64,000 nucleotides of DNA from Vibrio sp. HI00D65 (GTDB lineage Bacteria > Pseudomonadota > Gammaproteobacteria > Enterobacterales > Vibrionaceae): the NCBI RefSeq assembly GCF_001635455.1, contig NZ_LWEH01000364.1, positions 124,001 through 188,000 of the forward strand. Direction: 5' to 3'. The notes below the pieces were generated by a model, which searched no databases, was not told the origin of the DNA, and saw only the letters and a list, made by a program, of their open reading frames with translations. Position numbers and translations under genes: made by a program. Of the stretch, positions 46,091 to 55,600 are shown one piece after another. Numbering within the stretch: position 1 is the first letter of the stretch; each line of letters opens with the position of its first letter.

Positions 46091-46726
46091 ATGGAACTGA
46101 CAGACATTCGTCGTGAGTACGCTCAGGGTGGATTGAGACGTAAAGACTTAGCCGCAGACCCAATTGACCAATTTAACCTTTGGTTAGAGCAAGCGATTGA
46201 AGCTAAGTTGACGGATCCGACGGCAATGACAGTGGCGACGGTTGATGAAAATGGACAGCCATTCCAACGCATTGTTTTGCTGAAGAATGTTGATAAAGAT
46301 GGTTTCGTTTTCTACACCAACTTAGGTAGCCGTAAAGCGCAGCAACTTGAGCACAACAGCAAGATCAGTTTGCATTTCCCTTGGCATCCTTTAGAGCGAC
46401 AAGTTCATATTACTGGTACGGCTGAAAAGCTGACGGCGATGGAAAACATGAAGTACTTCTCGTCTCGTCCAAAAGAGAGCCAATTGGCAGCTATCGCAAG
46501 TAAGCAAAGCAGCCGCATCTCTGCTCGTGGCATCTTAGAGGGCAAATATTTAGAGCTTAAACAGAAGTTTGCGAAAGGCGAAATCCCGGTTCCTTCTTTC
46601 TGGGGTGGTTTCCGAGTGCGAGTTGATAGCATTGAATTTTGGCAAGGTGGTGAGCACCGCCTGCATGATCGCTTCTTGTTCTCACGCCAAGACAACAGCT
46701 GGGACATTGATCGCCTAGCGCCATAG
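46091..46726 (+). CDS. pdxH: Pyridoxamine 5'-phosphate oxidase
   Basis: FMN-dependent oxidation of pyridoxine or pyridoxamine 5'-phosphate to pyridoxal 5'-phosphate. 211 residues, standard length. FMN-binding stretches QRIVLLKNVDKDGFVFYTNLGSRKA and the C-terminal signature FWQGGEHRLHDRF are both clear, with the usual RLAP end. AAAGGAG precedes the ATG. Monocistronic, with a strong terminator. Confidence 0.97.
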   Translation: MELTDIRREYAQGGLRRKDLAADPIDQFNLWLEQAIEAKLTDPTAMTVATVDENGQPFQRIVLLKNVDKDGFVFYTNLGSRKAQQLEHNSKISLHFPWHPLERQVHITGTAEKLTAMENMKYFSSRPKESQLAAIASKQSSRISARGILEGKYLELKQKFAKGEIPVPSFWGGFRVRVDSIEFWQGGEHRLHDRFLFSRQDNSWDIDRLAP

Positions 46727-46771
46727 TTTGAGCCTGCTGGATTAAGCAGTAAAGACAGTAAAATTAGGAAG

Positions 46772-46814
46772 ATACCGTTGATCTTGTGTTCATTCACATC
46801 AACGGTATTTTTTT
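46772..46814 (+). terminator. Terminator of pdxH
   Basis: Perfect ATACCGTTGAT/ATCAACGGTAT stem followed by seven T. Confidence 0.9.
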
Positions 46815-46853
46815 GTCTATATTTTCATCTCTATGGGCGCTGTGAGTCGTTAA

Positions 46854-47636
46854 TCAGTCGCTGTGTAGAACCACAGAGATCTGTTTCTTGAGCAAAGTTT
46901 CAGGAATCACAGAGCCTAACCCTGAATCCAATGCATACTCGATTAACTGGCTCTTACTGCGTGCATCGAACTTTTGCTTCAGCCTTGCGACATGTCCCTC
47001 AACCGTCTTGATTGAGATGTTTAACGTCAATGCAATGTATTGAGGTTTCTTACCGAACAGCAGCAAAAATAGGACTTCTGATTCACGTGAGGTCAGCTTC
47101 TTTTTCAGTTTGGACACACGCGGTGTTGAGCCTGCGATCGATGCCTGATTGTCTTTGGCGCAAGTTGCCTGACATACCCAGTGACCCACTTCTAAAATTG
47201 CCGTATCAGTGAGTTCCTGACCATAGAAGATGGTGCCTTGTACGATGTTGTTGTCATCAAGCCAAGGCGTTTTGGTGAAGATATGGGCGTGCCAGCGTCC
47301 GTCAGGGTAGGGGTGAATATCAAGGATTTTAAGCGTCGAGCGCGTTTCCATTACATACTTGTCTTGAGCCCTAAAGTCTTGCGCGCACTCGATGGTTTGG
47401 CTCGGCATATCAAAATCTGTCAATCCAGTACAACTTTCGCCCGGCTTTAAACCGATCAATTGGTTATAAGATAGGTTTGCGTATACGAAAACAGAGTCAG
47501 TATCTTTACAGCCCCAGCAGCCTGGAAGTTGTTCGAACAAAGAACGATGTATGGGGTTTAGTGATTCTGGCAAGGTTTTATCTCGTGGATTGCGATGTTG
47601 CAATGATATCAGTTTACTATGGAACTGCAATGGCAA
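46854..47636 (-). CDS. LuxR-family regulator with PAS-like sensor
   Basis: About 260 residues. The N-terminal part (about 25-140) resembles a PAS domain (LPGCWGCKDTDSVFVYANLSYNQLIGL is split here by its conserved Trp-x-x-Lys-Asp turn), followed by a LuxR-type helix-turn-helix at about 185-245 with LTSRESEVLFLLLFGKK and KTVEGHVARLKQKF. No receiver domain. The start is uncertain: no early ATG exists, and TTG at 47636 is the first usable codon. No obvious target beside it. Confidence 0.8.
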   Translation of the reverse strand: MPLQFHSKLISLQHRNPRDKTLPESLNPIHRSLFEQLPGCWGCKDTDSVFVYANLSYNQLIGLKPGESCTGLTDFDMPSQTIECAQDFRAQDKYVMETRSTLKILDIHPYPDGRWHAHIFTKTPWLDDNNIVQGTIFYGQELTDTAILEVGHWVCQATCAKDNQASIAGSTPRVSKLKKKLTSRESEVLFLLLFGKKPQYIALTLNISIKTVEGHVARLKQKFDARSKSQLIEYALDSGLGSVIPETLLKKQISVVLHSD

Positions 47637-47747
47637 TTACAGGTTGTAGTACGTGTAGAAAAGACGGGGTGAGTTTTCGTTAATCAGAGTGTTGAATAAC
47701 TGCATGATTCACGGGCAATAGATAGGCTAACCGAGTGATCGATAGGC

Positions 47748-47776
47748 AAAAAAAGCCAGCCTGAAGAAGGGCTGGC
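47748..47776 (-). terminator. Terminator of the FGE/PEGA gene
   Basis: GCCAGCC/GGCTGGC stem with an eight-base loop, then seven T on the minus strand, 235 bp past the stop at 48012. The intervening 375-bp gap also has a smaller hairpin (GACAAG/CTTGTC, 47781-47798) and a larger inverted repeat listed separately. Confidence 0.75.
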
Positions 47777-47815
47777 CAAAGACAAGATATGCCTTGTCGA
47801 CATGTAGAAGATTTT

Positions 47816-47850
47816 CAGCTTAGTTTACGAGGGTCAGGTAAATTAAGCTG
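47816..47850. repeat. 13-bp inverted repeat
   Basis: CAGCTTAGTTTAC (47816-47828) and GTAAATTAAGCTG (47838-47850), 12 of 13 positions paired, in the 3' region after the FGE/PEGA gene. Could be an RNA stem or a protein site; no T-run follows. Confidence 0.6.
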
Positions 47851-48011
47851 AGGCATCAGTTAGATACCCAGAGTGACTTACTACTCTATCGACAAATTTA
47901 CTCCTAGACGTGCTCATGTATAAGGGGGGAATTCCCCTATAAACACAATTGAATGCGATAAATGAGAGCCTAGAGTAAATATTTTAAACAATGGTGCGAG
48001 TTATCGAGAGC

Positions 48012-49844
48012 TTATAGCTCTCGTAACACTCTAAAGCCGAGGTAGTTGGCTGCTGTTGAAGGCGGAACGTACAGCTCGTTAAATGCTTTGGCTTCTTCAG
48101 GAGAGAAGCTCCACGCGCCACCTTTGGCTAGGCCTTTCTGAATGATTGTCCACTCCCATACATTGCCTACCATGTCGTAGAAACCTGTTGGTGTTGGCAT
48201 GAATGATTTTACCGGAGAGGTACTCACGTTTGACCACGGTGTGCCTGCCCATCCCGTATTCGCTTTACCTGAACGGAATTCATTACCCCACCAGAAGTTG
48301 GTTTCTTGGCCTGCTCTTGCTGCCGCTTCCCACTCTTGTGGTGTTGGCAAGCGATAGGTAAAGCCGGTGTTCTTGGATAACCAACGAGTGTAGGCAATCG
48401 CATCATTTTGACTGACACAAACTACTGGTGAATTGTCTGCTTGCGTGAAGCCTGGTTTTTGCCAATCACTGTCGGCAACAGAGGTAATTTCAGCATTAGC
48501 GAAGGTATCGCATGTATTCATTAGCTCTGCATCTGTTTGGTAGCCAGTGCTCTCTACAAATGCTCTAAAGTCTTGTACACGTGTTGGGGTAGCGGCTAAG
48601 GCAAACGGCTGTTTTATCGTCACTTGCTTGGCGCTGTTTTCACCCAGTAGGTAAAGACCAGAGCCGACAACAATCATTTCAGGGCTTTGAGTGCTATCTT
48701 TCATCGGGTCCGCAAACTTGGTGCCCACGTTTAACGTATTTTGCTTGGCTTGTAACACTGCTCTTAGGTTGTGATCGCGAGTTATTTTTAGCTCTTGGTG
48801 GAAAGAGAGGTAACCTTCTTTCTCGATCGTCACCATGTGCGGGCCGGTTGGCAGCATGACTTCAACAGGGGTGCTGCCGTAGTTAACGCCGTTAATTAGT
48901 ACTTTGTCGTTGTACTGATTTGAGCGAACTACCAAGTTAACCCAAGCGACTTCTTTTTGTTGGTCGTTGGCTTGTTGATCAGTTTGTGTGAAACAGTTGG
49001 ATGACTGAATACCAAGCAGGCGACAAGGTGTGTTTTTGTTTGGGCGAGTTTCTAGGTTTGCAGAGATGACTGCGCGGTAGCGGTTATCTTCCGAGAAGCC
49101 TGAAGAGGTCACTTTGTGTTGCAGAACGTGGATGTTCAGTGATGTAGACGATAAGTGCTTTTTAACGGTTTTCGACTCTGTGGTGTTATCAATCAGGCTG
49201 TGTTGGAACTGTTTCACCGACTTCTGAAGCGCTAGTGTCACTGTTTGATCAGAACATTGGGCTAATGTCATGTCGTTGCTGCAGCGATTGGTAAAGCTGA
49301 CTGTCTGCTCTTGTGTTTGGGTGATCTCGCTTCTGAGTCGTTCAGCTCTTGCTCTCAGCTTGTCTTGCTCTAGCTGTGCGATGGCTGTTTCTGTCGCTGT
49401 TTTCTCGGCTTGGATAGCTTCAAGCTCCATAGCCAAGCTTTGCTGCTTCTGCTTAGAGTCAGAAATCGCAAGTTTGCCTTCTTTCACGCTTTTCCATGCG
49501 TCTTGGAAGTGATTTTGAGCAGTCGAGATATCGAAGTCTGGCTCATCAATCATGCGCGTGTAATCTTGCTCTAGGCTTGCTTTGGCCGATGCGAGCTTTT
49601 GTTCTGCTTCCACAGATCGTTTAGCGAGACGTGCCGTTTGCTGCGCTTGGTTATCGACTTGGTTTTGTTTGTCTGCGGCTTTCTTTTCGATAGTCGTTAA
49701 CTCGGCGTGCTTTTCGAAAAGTAAGCCTTCAAGATCGGTAACAGACGCGGCCGTGATTGCTGGTGGTGTTGCTTCAGCGAAAACAGCAGGTGTCATTAAG
49801 CAGGGAGCAAGTGCGAATAATAGAGTGGGTAAACCTTGGCGCAT
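48012..49844 (-). CDS. Secreted coiled-coil/PEGA protein with FGE-sulfatase domain
   Basis: 610 residues from ATG 49844 (a TTG at 49859 is possible). Signal peptide ends AVFA before EATPP. A long Gln/Lys/Glu-rich coiled coil follows (about 30-170), then a variable region with Cys pairs, a PEGA domain (about 290-360, INGVNYGSTPVEVMLPTGPH), and a C-terminal formylglycine-generating-enzyme-like domain (about 395-610) with YRLPTPQEWEAAARAG, GNVWEW and LGFRVLREL. The family's catalytic Cys pair is not evident, so it may be a non-catalytic SUMF1-fold binding domain. A paralogue without that domain lies directly upstream. Confidence 0.85.
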   Translation of the reverse strand: MRQGLPTLLFALAPCLMTPAVFAEATPPAITAASVTDLEGLLFEKHAELTTIEKKAADKQNQVDNQAQQTARLAKRSVEAEQKLASAKASLEQDYTRMIDEPDFDISTAQNHFQDAWKSVKEGKLAISDSKQKQQSLAMELEAIQAEKTATETAIAQLEQDKLRARAERLRSEITQTQEQTVSFTNRCSNDMTLAQCSDQTVTLALQKSVKQFQHSLIDNTTESKTVKKHLSSTSLNIHVLQHKVTSSGFSEDNRYRAVISANLETRPNKNTPCRLLGIQSSNCFTQTDQQANDQQKEVAWVNLVVRSNQYNDKVLINGVNYGSTPVEVMLPTGPHMVTIEKEGYLSFHQELKITRDHNLRAVLQAKQNTLNVGTKFADPMKDSTQSPEMIVVGSGLYLLGENSAKQVTIKQPFALAATPTRVQDFRAFVESTGYQTDAELMNTCDTFANAEITSVADSDWQKPGFTQADNSPVVCVSQNDAIAYTRWLSKNTGFTYRLPTPQEWEAAARAGQETNFWWGNEFRSGKANTGWAGTPWSNVSTSPVKSFMPTPTGFYDMVGNVWEWTIIQKGLAKGGAWSFSPEEAKAFNELYVPPSTAANYLGFRVLREL

Positions 49845-50011
49845 GATGGGCAACTTCAATCGTAATTTAGGTTAATCGACTATTCTAAAGAACAACGCCA
49901 TTTCGTCTCAGCTACTGTTTATAAAAAAATCAACAGTTTATAACTATCAACAAAATGGCGAGTGTTCATTCAGCTTTGTGAAATCGGTATGGTGATCTTC
50001 TACTGAGGGAA

Positions 50012-51115
50012 TTAGCTTTCTTTGCTAGGAAGAAGCTTAACCCAGATAGTATCGCTGCCATTGATGGTGACTGTGCGGTTGTATGACTCGTAACCTTGCT
50101 TAGAGATGGTTATTTGATGACGACCGCTTGGTAGCGCAACCTCAAGAGGTGTGCTGCCATACTTAATGCCATTGATGGTCACAGAGTCGTTGTATTGGTC
50201 AGAACGCACAGTTACGTTTGCCCATTTCTTGTCGCTCTTTTTAACTGCAACTGCATCGCTGCCAGTTAAACAGTAGCGTGTCGACACGTTCAATAGGTTA
50301 CATGCTGCAACTGCCTCAGGTTTTGCTTGCAGCTGAGCTTGCATCTGCATGAAGTAAGAGTTGTTGCCAGAGAAACCGCTCTTTATTGGCTGGCTGTCTT
50401 GAACGTGGATGTTCAGCTGAACACCTTGCAAGTTTTGCTTCGCCAAAGTGCTTTCTGTGAGCTGCTCAAGTAATTGGGTCTTGAACGTTTGCACCGCTTT
50501 TTGGTTCGTTAGGTATTTACCTTGCGCAGTACACTCACCAAGCGTCATTGTTGATGCACATGTCGTGGTGTAGCTGGTTTCCAAAACCCCACTTTCACGC
50601 AGCTCTGTAGCAATACGTTTTACGCGAGCTTCAACTTTAGACTCTCGTAGATTCGCTAACTCATTATTTAGGCGAGCTTGCTTCTGTTTGATCTGAGAAA
50701 GGTGAATTTCACCTTCATTCATCGCTTGTTGATTGTCTAACTGAGCCGATTGATTTTCTTTAACTGCAGCCCATGCATCTTGGTAGCTTTTTTGAAAAGA
50801 GACCAGATCCGTTTCTGGATCTTCAAGTAAACGACTGTACTGCCTGTCTAGTACAGACTTGGCTCTGTTACGTTTTTCCTTAAGTTCTTCACCTTCACGC
50901 AACAACTTATTGTTTTTATTTTGTAGTTGTTTTAGGTTCTCAGTCGCCGATACTTTGGTTGCTGAAATACGCTCAATATCTGAGTTTTTCTCTGTGATTT
51001 TTGCATCGATGGCTGAAACGGGATCGACCTGATTAAGTTCTTCAGCTGATACCGATGCAGATACCCAAAGTGGGGATAGCGCAAGTAAAAGCGCTGAAAT
51101 TCGAAAGTTAGTCAT
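50012..51115 (-). CDS. Secreted coiled-coil/PEGA protein, paralogue
   Basis: 367 residues from ATG 51115 with AGGG just upstream. Signal peptide ends SVSA before EELNQ. Coiled coil about 30-165, then the same Cys-containing middle region as the downstream gene (for example TLGECTAQG here and TLAQCSDQT there; NIHVQDSQPIKSGFSGNNSY against NIHVLQHKVTSSGFSEDNRY), and a terminal PEGA domain (INGIKYGSTPLEVALPSGRH). No FGE-like domain. A 167-bp gap separates it from the fused paralogue. Both are probably periplasmic or surface proteins; function unknown. Confidence 0.83.
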   Translation of the reverse strand: MTNFRISALLLALSPLWVSASVSAEELNQVDPVSAIDAKITEKNSDIERISATKVSATENLKQLQNKNNKLLREGEELKEKRNRAKSVLDRQYSRLLEDPETDLVSFQKSYQDAWAAVKENQSAQLDNQQAMNEGEIHLSQIKQKQARLNNELANLRESKVEARVKRIATELRESGVLETSYTTTCASTMTLGECTAQGKYLTNQKAVQTFKTQLLEQLTESTLAKQNLQGVQLNIHVQDSQPIKSGFSGNNSYFMQMQAQLQAKPEAVAACNLLNVSTRYCLTGSDAVAVKKSDKKWANVTVRSDQYNDSVTINGIKYGSTPLEVALPSGRHQITISKQGYESYNRTVTINGSDTIWVKLLPSKES

Positions 51116-51447
51116 AGGTCCCTGCAACTTATAGATTGTAATTGGCTCATTGATAATGTGTCTGCTTTCTAGTTGTGAGTCACTAGTTATTAGCAGTCAA
51201 CACATTATCCGTCTTTATACCGTTTTATTGTATTTCAATCTACTCAAATGCCGCGTTTCGGTACTTTGGATACACTTTTTATAAGTTTTATGCGAATTGT
51301 TTGAGCTATGTAAGCAAATTTTTCAGCGATGTTCTGGTGATTAAATTCTCATTTATGAGTCATCTTGAGTGAGTTGAATAATGAGGTTGGGATTTGTAAA
51401 AAAGCACCGGAAATATTGATTTTACATAGCCCGTAGTTTGTATACTC

Positions 51448-51494
51448 TTGATCATCTTTCCGGAGGCATGATCATGATGATCGCGATAATGATC
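51448..51494. promoter_or_regulatory. RctB-like site cluster away from the origin
   Basis: TTGATCAT-CT-TTCCGG-AGGC-ATGATCAT from 51448 to 51475, then ATGATC at 51477 and 51489. Four GATC in 45 bp. The first part copies the 27421 origin module in order and spacing (20 against 19 bp between TGATCAT units). It lies in the 483-bp gap 51116-51598 before the AraC-family gene; the rest of the gap shows no gene. Confidence 0.55.
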
Positions 51495-51598
51495 TTTTCG
51501 TTCTCGCGCGCAAATGACTCTCAGGAATATTTACAAATTCATCTTATGGGCATTTAAGAGTATTATTCTCAGTATGTTGACCCGAGTACTTGCCTGTC

Positions 51599-52423
51599 AT
51601 GTCTAAACCTTTACCCTTTCCTAACCTAGACCTTTCTCCGCTAGGCCTTACTGGCCCTAGACCAGCTGAGATCATCACTTTGCCATCGCACATGGATTGT
51701 CATGATCATAGTTATTCTCAGGTGGTGATTGGTTTAAAAGGTCAGGCTGAATTTGAAGTCAGCGGTAAGGGAAACCTTGTCGGCCCTGGACAAGGTTGTG
51801 TGGTGACGGCGAGCTCTGATCATGCTTTCGGTGGTGTGGTCGGTCAGTCCGATATTTTGGTACTTAACATGCCAGTGCCGAGTGACGACGACCCGCTGAT
51901 GCTAGAGAAGATTAACCAGCTCGAATCTTCGAACGTCTATTTCCAATTAGATGCGCAAATTCAGAAGCTTATCCATATGTTAGTGCAAGAGATGCAGGCA
52001 AGTCCTGATGATCTCTTGTTAAGCCGAGCGTGTAATGACACGGTGATCGCCTTAATGCAAAGGCACATTTCGGCATTTGAAACTTCAGTGAAGGATTCGC
52101 GCTTCGATCTTGAAGCACTTGATCGTTACATCGAGCAACATTTAGCAAGTAAGATCTCAGTCGCGCAACTAGCGGGGAGCGTGTTCTTAGGCGAGAGCCA
52201 ATTTCACATGCTGTTTAAAGAGCAAATGGGCATCACTCCTCATCAATATGTACTAGGTAAGCGAATCGATCGTGCTCGACGCCTTATTGAACAAGGGAAT
52301 TTAAGCCTTGGCCAGGTCGCAGAACTTGCTGGATTCTCCGGGCAATCCTCATTTACCCACACATTCTCGCGCCTTCAAGGCATGTCACCATCTCAATACA
52401 AAAAGCAAATTTCTGTTAAATAG
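51599..52423 (+). CDS. AraC-family regulator upstream of putA
   Basis: 274 residues from ATG 51599 (TTG 51590 possible; no strong ribosome binding site). The N-terminal cupin-like sensor (about 1-120) includes HMDCHDHSYSQVVIGLKG. The C-terminal double helix-turn-helix (about 175-272) has KISVAQLAGSVFLGESQFHMLFK and LSLGQVAELAGFSGQSSFTHTFSRLQGMSPSQYKK. Its position directly ahead of, and co-directional with, putA suggests it controls proline utilisation; not proven from sequence. Confidence 0.87.
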   Translation: MSKPLPFPNLDLSPLGLTGPRPAEIITLPSHMDCHDHSYSQVVIGLKGQAEFEVSGKGNLVGPGQGCVVTASSDHAFGGVVGQSDILVLNMPVPSDDDPLMLEKINQLESSNVYFQLDAQIQKLIHMLVQEMQASPDDLLLSRACNDTVIALMQRHISAFETSVKDSRFDLEALDRYIEQHLASKISVAQLAGSVFLGESQFHMLFKEQMGITPHQYVLGKRIDRARRLIEQGNLSLGQVAELAGFSGQSSFTHTFSRLQGMSPSQYKKQISVK

Positions 52424-52488
52424 TGAAACGAAACGGCATATTATATTAAAGTTTCATATGTGACATTGTGTTTGTTTTGTTAATAAAG

Positions 52489-52518
52489 CGAGTTTTTAGC
52501 AAAAAACTCGGAGTTTTT
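52489..52518 (+). terminator. Possible terminator of the AraC gene
   Basis: CGAGTTTTT/AAAAACTCG hairpin followed by GAGTTTTTGA. AT-rich stem, so moderate. A GC-rich hairpin CCCGG/CCGGG at about 52568-52583 lies in the putA leader. Confidence 0.5.
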
Positions 52519-52604
52519 GACAAGTATTCCTTATATACTCTAAATACACTGCTGCCATTGTAGAGAGCCCGGGCTAATTCCGGGTGTGAGATTAAGGAAA
52601 ACGC

Positions 52605-55600
52605 ATGTTTACAGCTACTGATGTGTTAAAGCCAGAATTCAACGAGCAGTCGCTTGATGATCTATGGTCGCTTATCTCACCATTATATATGGTGGATGAA
52701 ACCCAATGGCTAGAGCAACTTCTGCCACTAGCTACCCCTTCTGAGTCTGAAAAGCAGCAAATCAAAGACAAAACGACTTCTTTGATCGAAGCTATCCGTG
52801 CGGATAAGACTTCTATCCAGATGATCGATGCGCTGTTGCTTGAATACAGCTTAGATACTCAAGAGGGCATCTTGCTGATGTGTCTGGCGGAAGCCTTGAT
52901 GCGTATTCCTGATTCAGCAACGGCTGATGCACTGATTCGCGACAAGCTAAGCGTTGCGGATTGGAAGTCTCACCTAAAGAATTCTGACTCGGTTTTTGTT
53001 AACGCTTCGACCTGGGGCTTAATGCTAACAGGCAAGGTGGTTGGACTTTCATCGAACGAGCAGAGTGCTGGACAAGCGGTCAACCGTCTAGTGAACAAGC
53101 TTTCTGAACCGGTAATTCGTAAAGCGATGCACCAAGCGATGAAAGTGATGGGTCACCAATTTGTTCTTGGCCGCAGCATTGCTGAAGCGCAAAAGAACGG
53201 TAAGTCTATGCGCGACAGAGGCTTTACCTACTCTTACGACATGCTGGGGGAAGCGGCACTGACTACAGCTGACGCAAATAAGTACTTTAAAGATTACCTA
53301 ATGGCGATTGAAGCCGTAGGTCGAGACACTTATGTCTCTTCAAAATCTAGTCCAGCGCCATCTGTATCTATCAAGCTTTCTGCACTTCACCCTCGTTACG
53401 AAGTGGCGAATGAAGACCGCGTACTGATTGAGCTATGCGACACGCTAGAACAGTTACTGCGCCGCGCGATTGAGCTTGATGTTGCGATTACGATTGATGC
53501 AGAAGAAGCGGATCGTTTAGAGCTTTCGCTAAAGTTGTTTGAAAAACTTTACCGCAGCGAGCTAGTGAAAGGTTGGGGCAAGTTTGGTCTGGTTATTCAA
53601 GCGTATTCAAAGCGTGCGCTACCGGTTCTAGTTTGGCTAAACCGCCTAGCAAAAGATCAGGGTGACTTAATCCCGCTTCGCCTAGTTAAAGGCGCTTACT
53701 GGGATAGCGAGATCAAATGGTCGCAACAAGCTGGCTTCGATAATTACCCAGTTTACACACGTAAAGAAGCGACTGATGTAGCTTACCTAGCGTGTGCGCG
53801 TTACCTATTGAGCTCAAGTGTTCGTGGCAATATCTTCCCGCAGTTTGCGAGCCACAATGCTCACACGGTTTCTGCTATTGCTGTGATGACAGACCATAAA
53901 GATTTTGAATTCCAACGCTTACACGGCATGGGGGATTCACTTTACAACCATGCAATGGAAGCTTACCAACAGTCGGTACGTATTTACGCGCCAGTTGGTA
54001 GCCATAAAGATCTGCTGCCATACCTAGTACGTCGCCTGCTAGAGAACGGTGCAAACAGCTCGTTTGTACACCGTTTGGTTGATGCTCGTTGCCCTGTGGC
54101 AGAGCTAACACAGCACCCAGTCGACATGCTTTTGGCATTCGATACTTTGAACAACACTAAGATTCCTCTGCCGCCAGCGGTATTCCCTGAGCGTAAGAAC
54201 TCATACGGTGTGAACATTGATATCGAGAGCGAAGCGCACCTGTTTGAAGAGCAAGTAAAAGGCTTTTTGAACAATCAATGGACTGCTGGACCGGTGATCA
54301 ACGGTGAATCTCTTGCTGAAAGCATGATCAAGGCTGATCAGAATGTTGAACAAGTAACTGCACCTTACGATCGTCGTATTAACGTGGGTCAGGTGGCTTT
54401 CGCAAACCTTGATCATGTTTCCGCAGCGATCTCTGGTGCAGACGCAGCATTTGCTGATTGGAATGCGACATCGGTTGAAACCAAAGCCGCTGCGCTTGAG
54501 AAGTTGGCTGATTTGATGGAAGAAAACTTAGCTGAGTTGGTGGCAATTTGTCATCAAGAAGCGGGTAAGACTATTCACGATAGCATCGATGAAGTGCGTG
54601 AAGCGGTCGACTTCTGTCGTTACTATGCAAAACAAGCGAACAACCTACAAGGTTTTGAGCTAAAAGGCTTTGATGGTCTAACTCGAATCGCTTCGCGACA
54701 AGGTCGTGGTGTGTTCGTTTGTATCAGCCCTTGGAACTTCCCATTGGCGATCTTCCTTGGCCAAATTACCGCTGCACTAGTGGCGGGTAATACGGTTGTG
54801 GCGAAACCTGCAGAGCAAACAAGCTTGATTGCAGCTCGCGCGGTTGAACTGATGAAGGAAGCGGGTTTCCCTGCTGGCACGATTCAACTTCTACCTGGTC
54901 GTGGTGCAGAGATCGGCAGTGCGCTAACTAGCCACGATGCGATTGCAGGCGTTGCCTTCACGGGTTCAACACCAACTGCACAACGCATCAACGTGTCGCT
55001 AGCAAGCCGCAACGCTAAGCCTGTGCCGTTGATCGCGGAAACTGGTGGTCAGAACGCGATGATCGTCGACAGTACGGCACTGCCTGAACAAGTGGTTCGT
55101 GATGTCATTCGTTCTGCCTTTGCTTCAGCAGGTCAACGTTGTTCTGCGCTACGTGTGCTTTACATTCAAGAAGATATTGCAGACCGCGTGATTGGACTAA
55201 TTCACGGTGCGATGGATGAGCTAAGTGTTGGCATTCCACATCTTCATAAAACGGATGTGGGCCCGGTTATCGACCGAAACGCGAAACAGAAGTTGATGAC
55301 GCACCTAGAAAACATGACCAAGACCCAGAAGAAAGTGGCTCAACTTTCTCTAGGATCGGATTGTGAACATGGTGACTTCGTTCCACCAAGTGCATTTGAA
55401 ATCGATGACATTAGCTGCTTGAAAGAAGAGCAGTTTGGTCCTGTGCTGCATATCGTTCGCTTCAAAGCGAGTGAACTGGCAAAAGTGGTAGACCAAATTA
55501 ACCAAACTGGTTTCGGCTTAACCATGGGTATCCACAGCCGTAACGAGACAACTTACCGTTGGATCGAAAAACACGTTCGTGTGGGTAACTGTTACATCAA

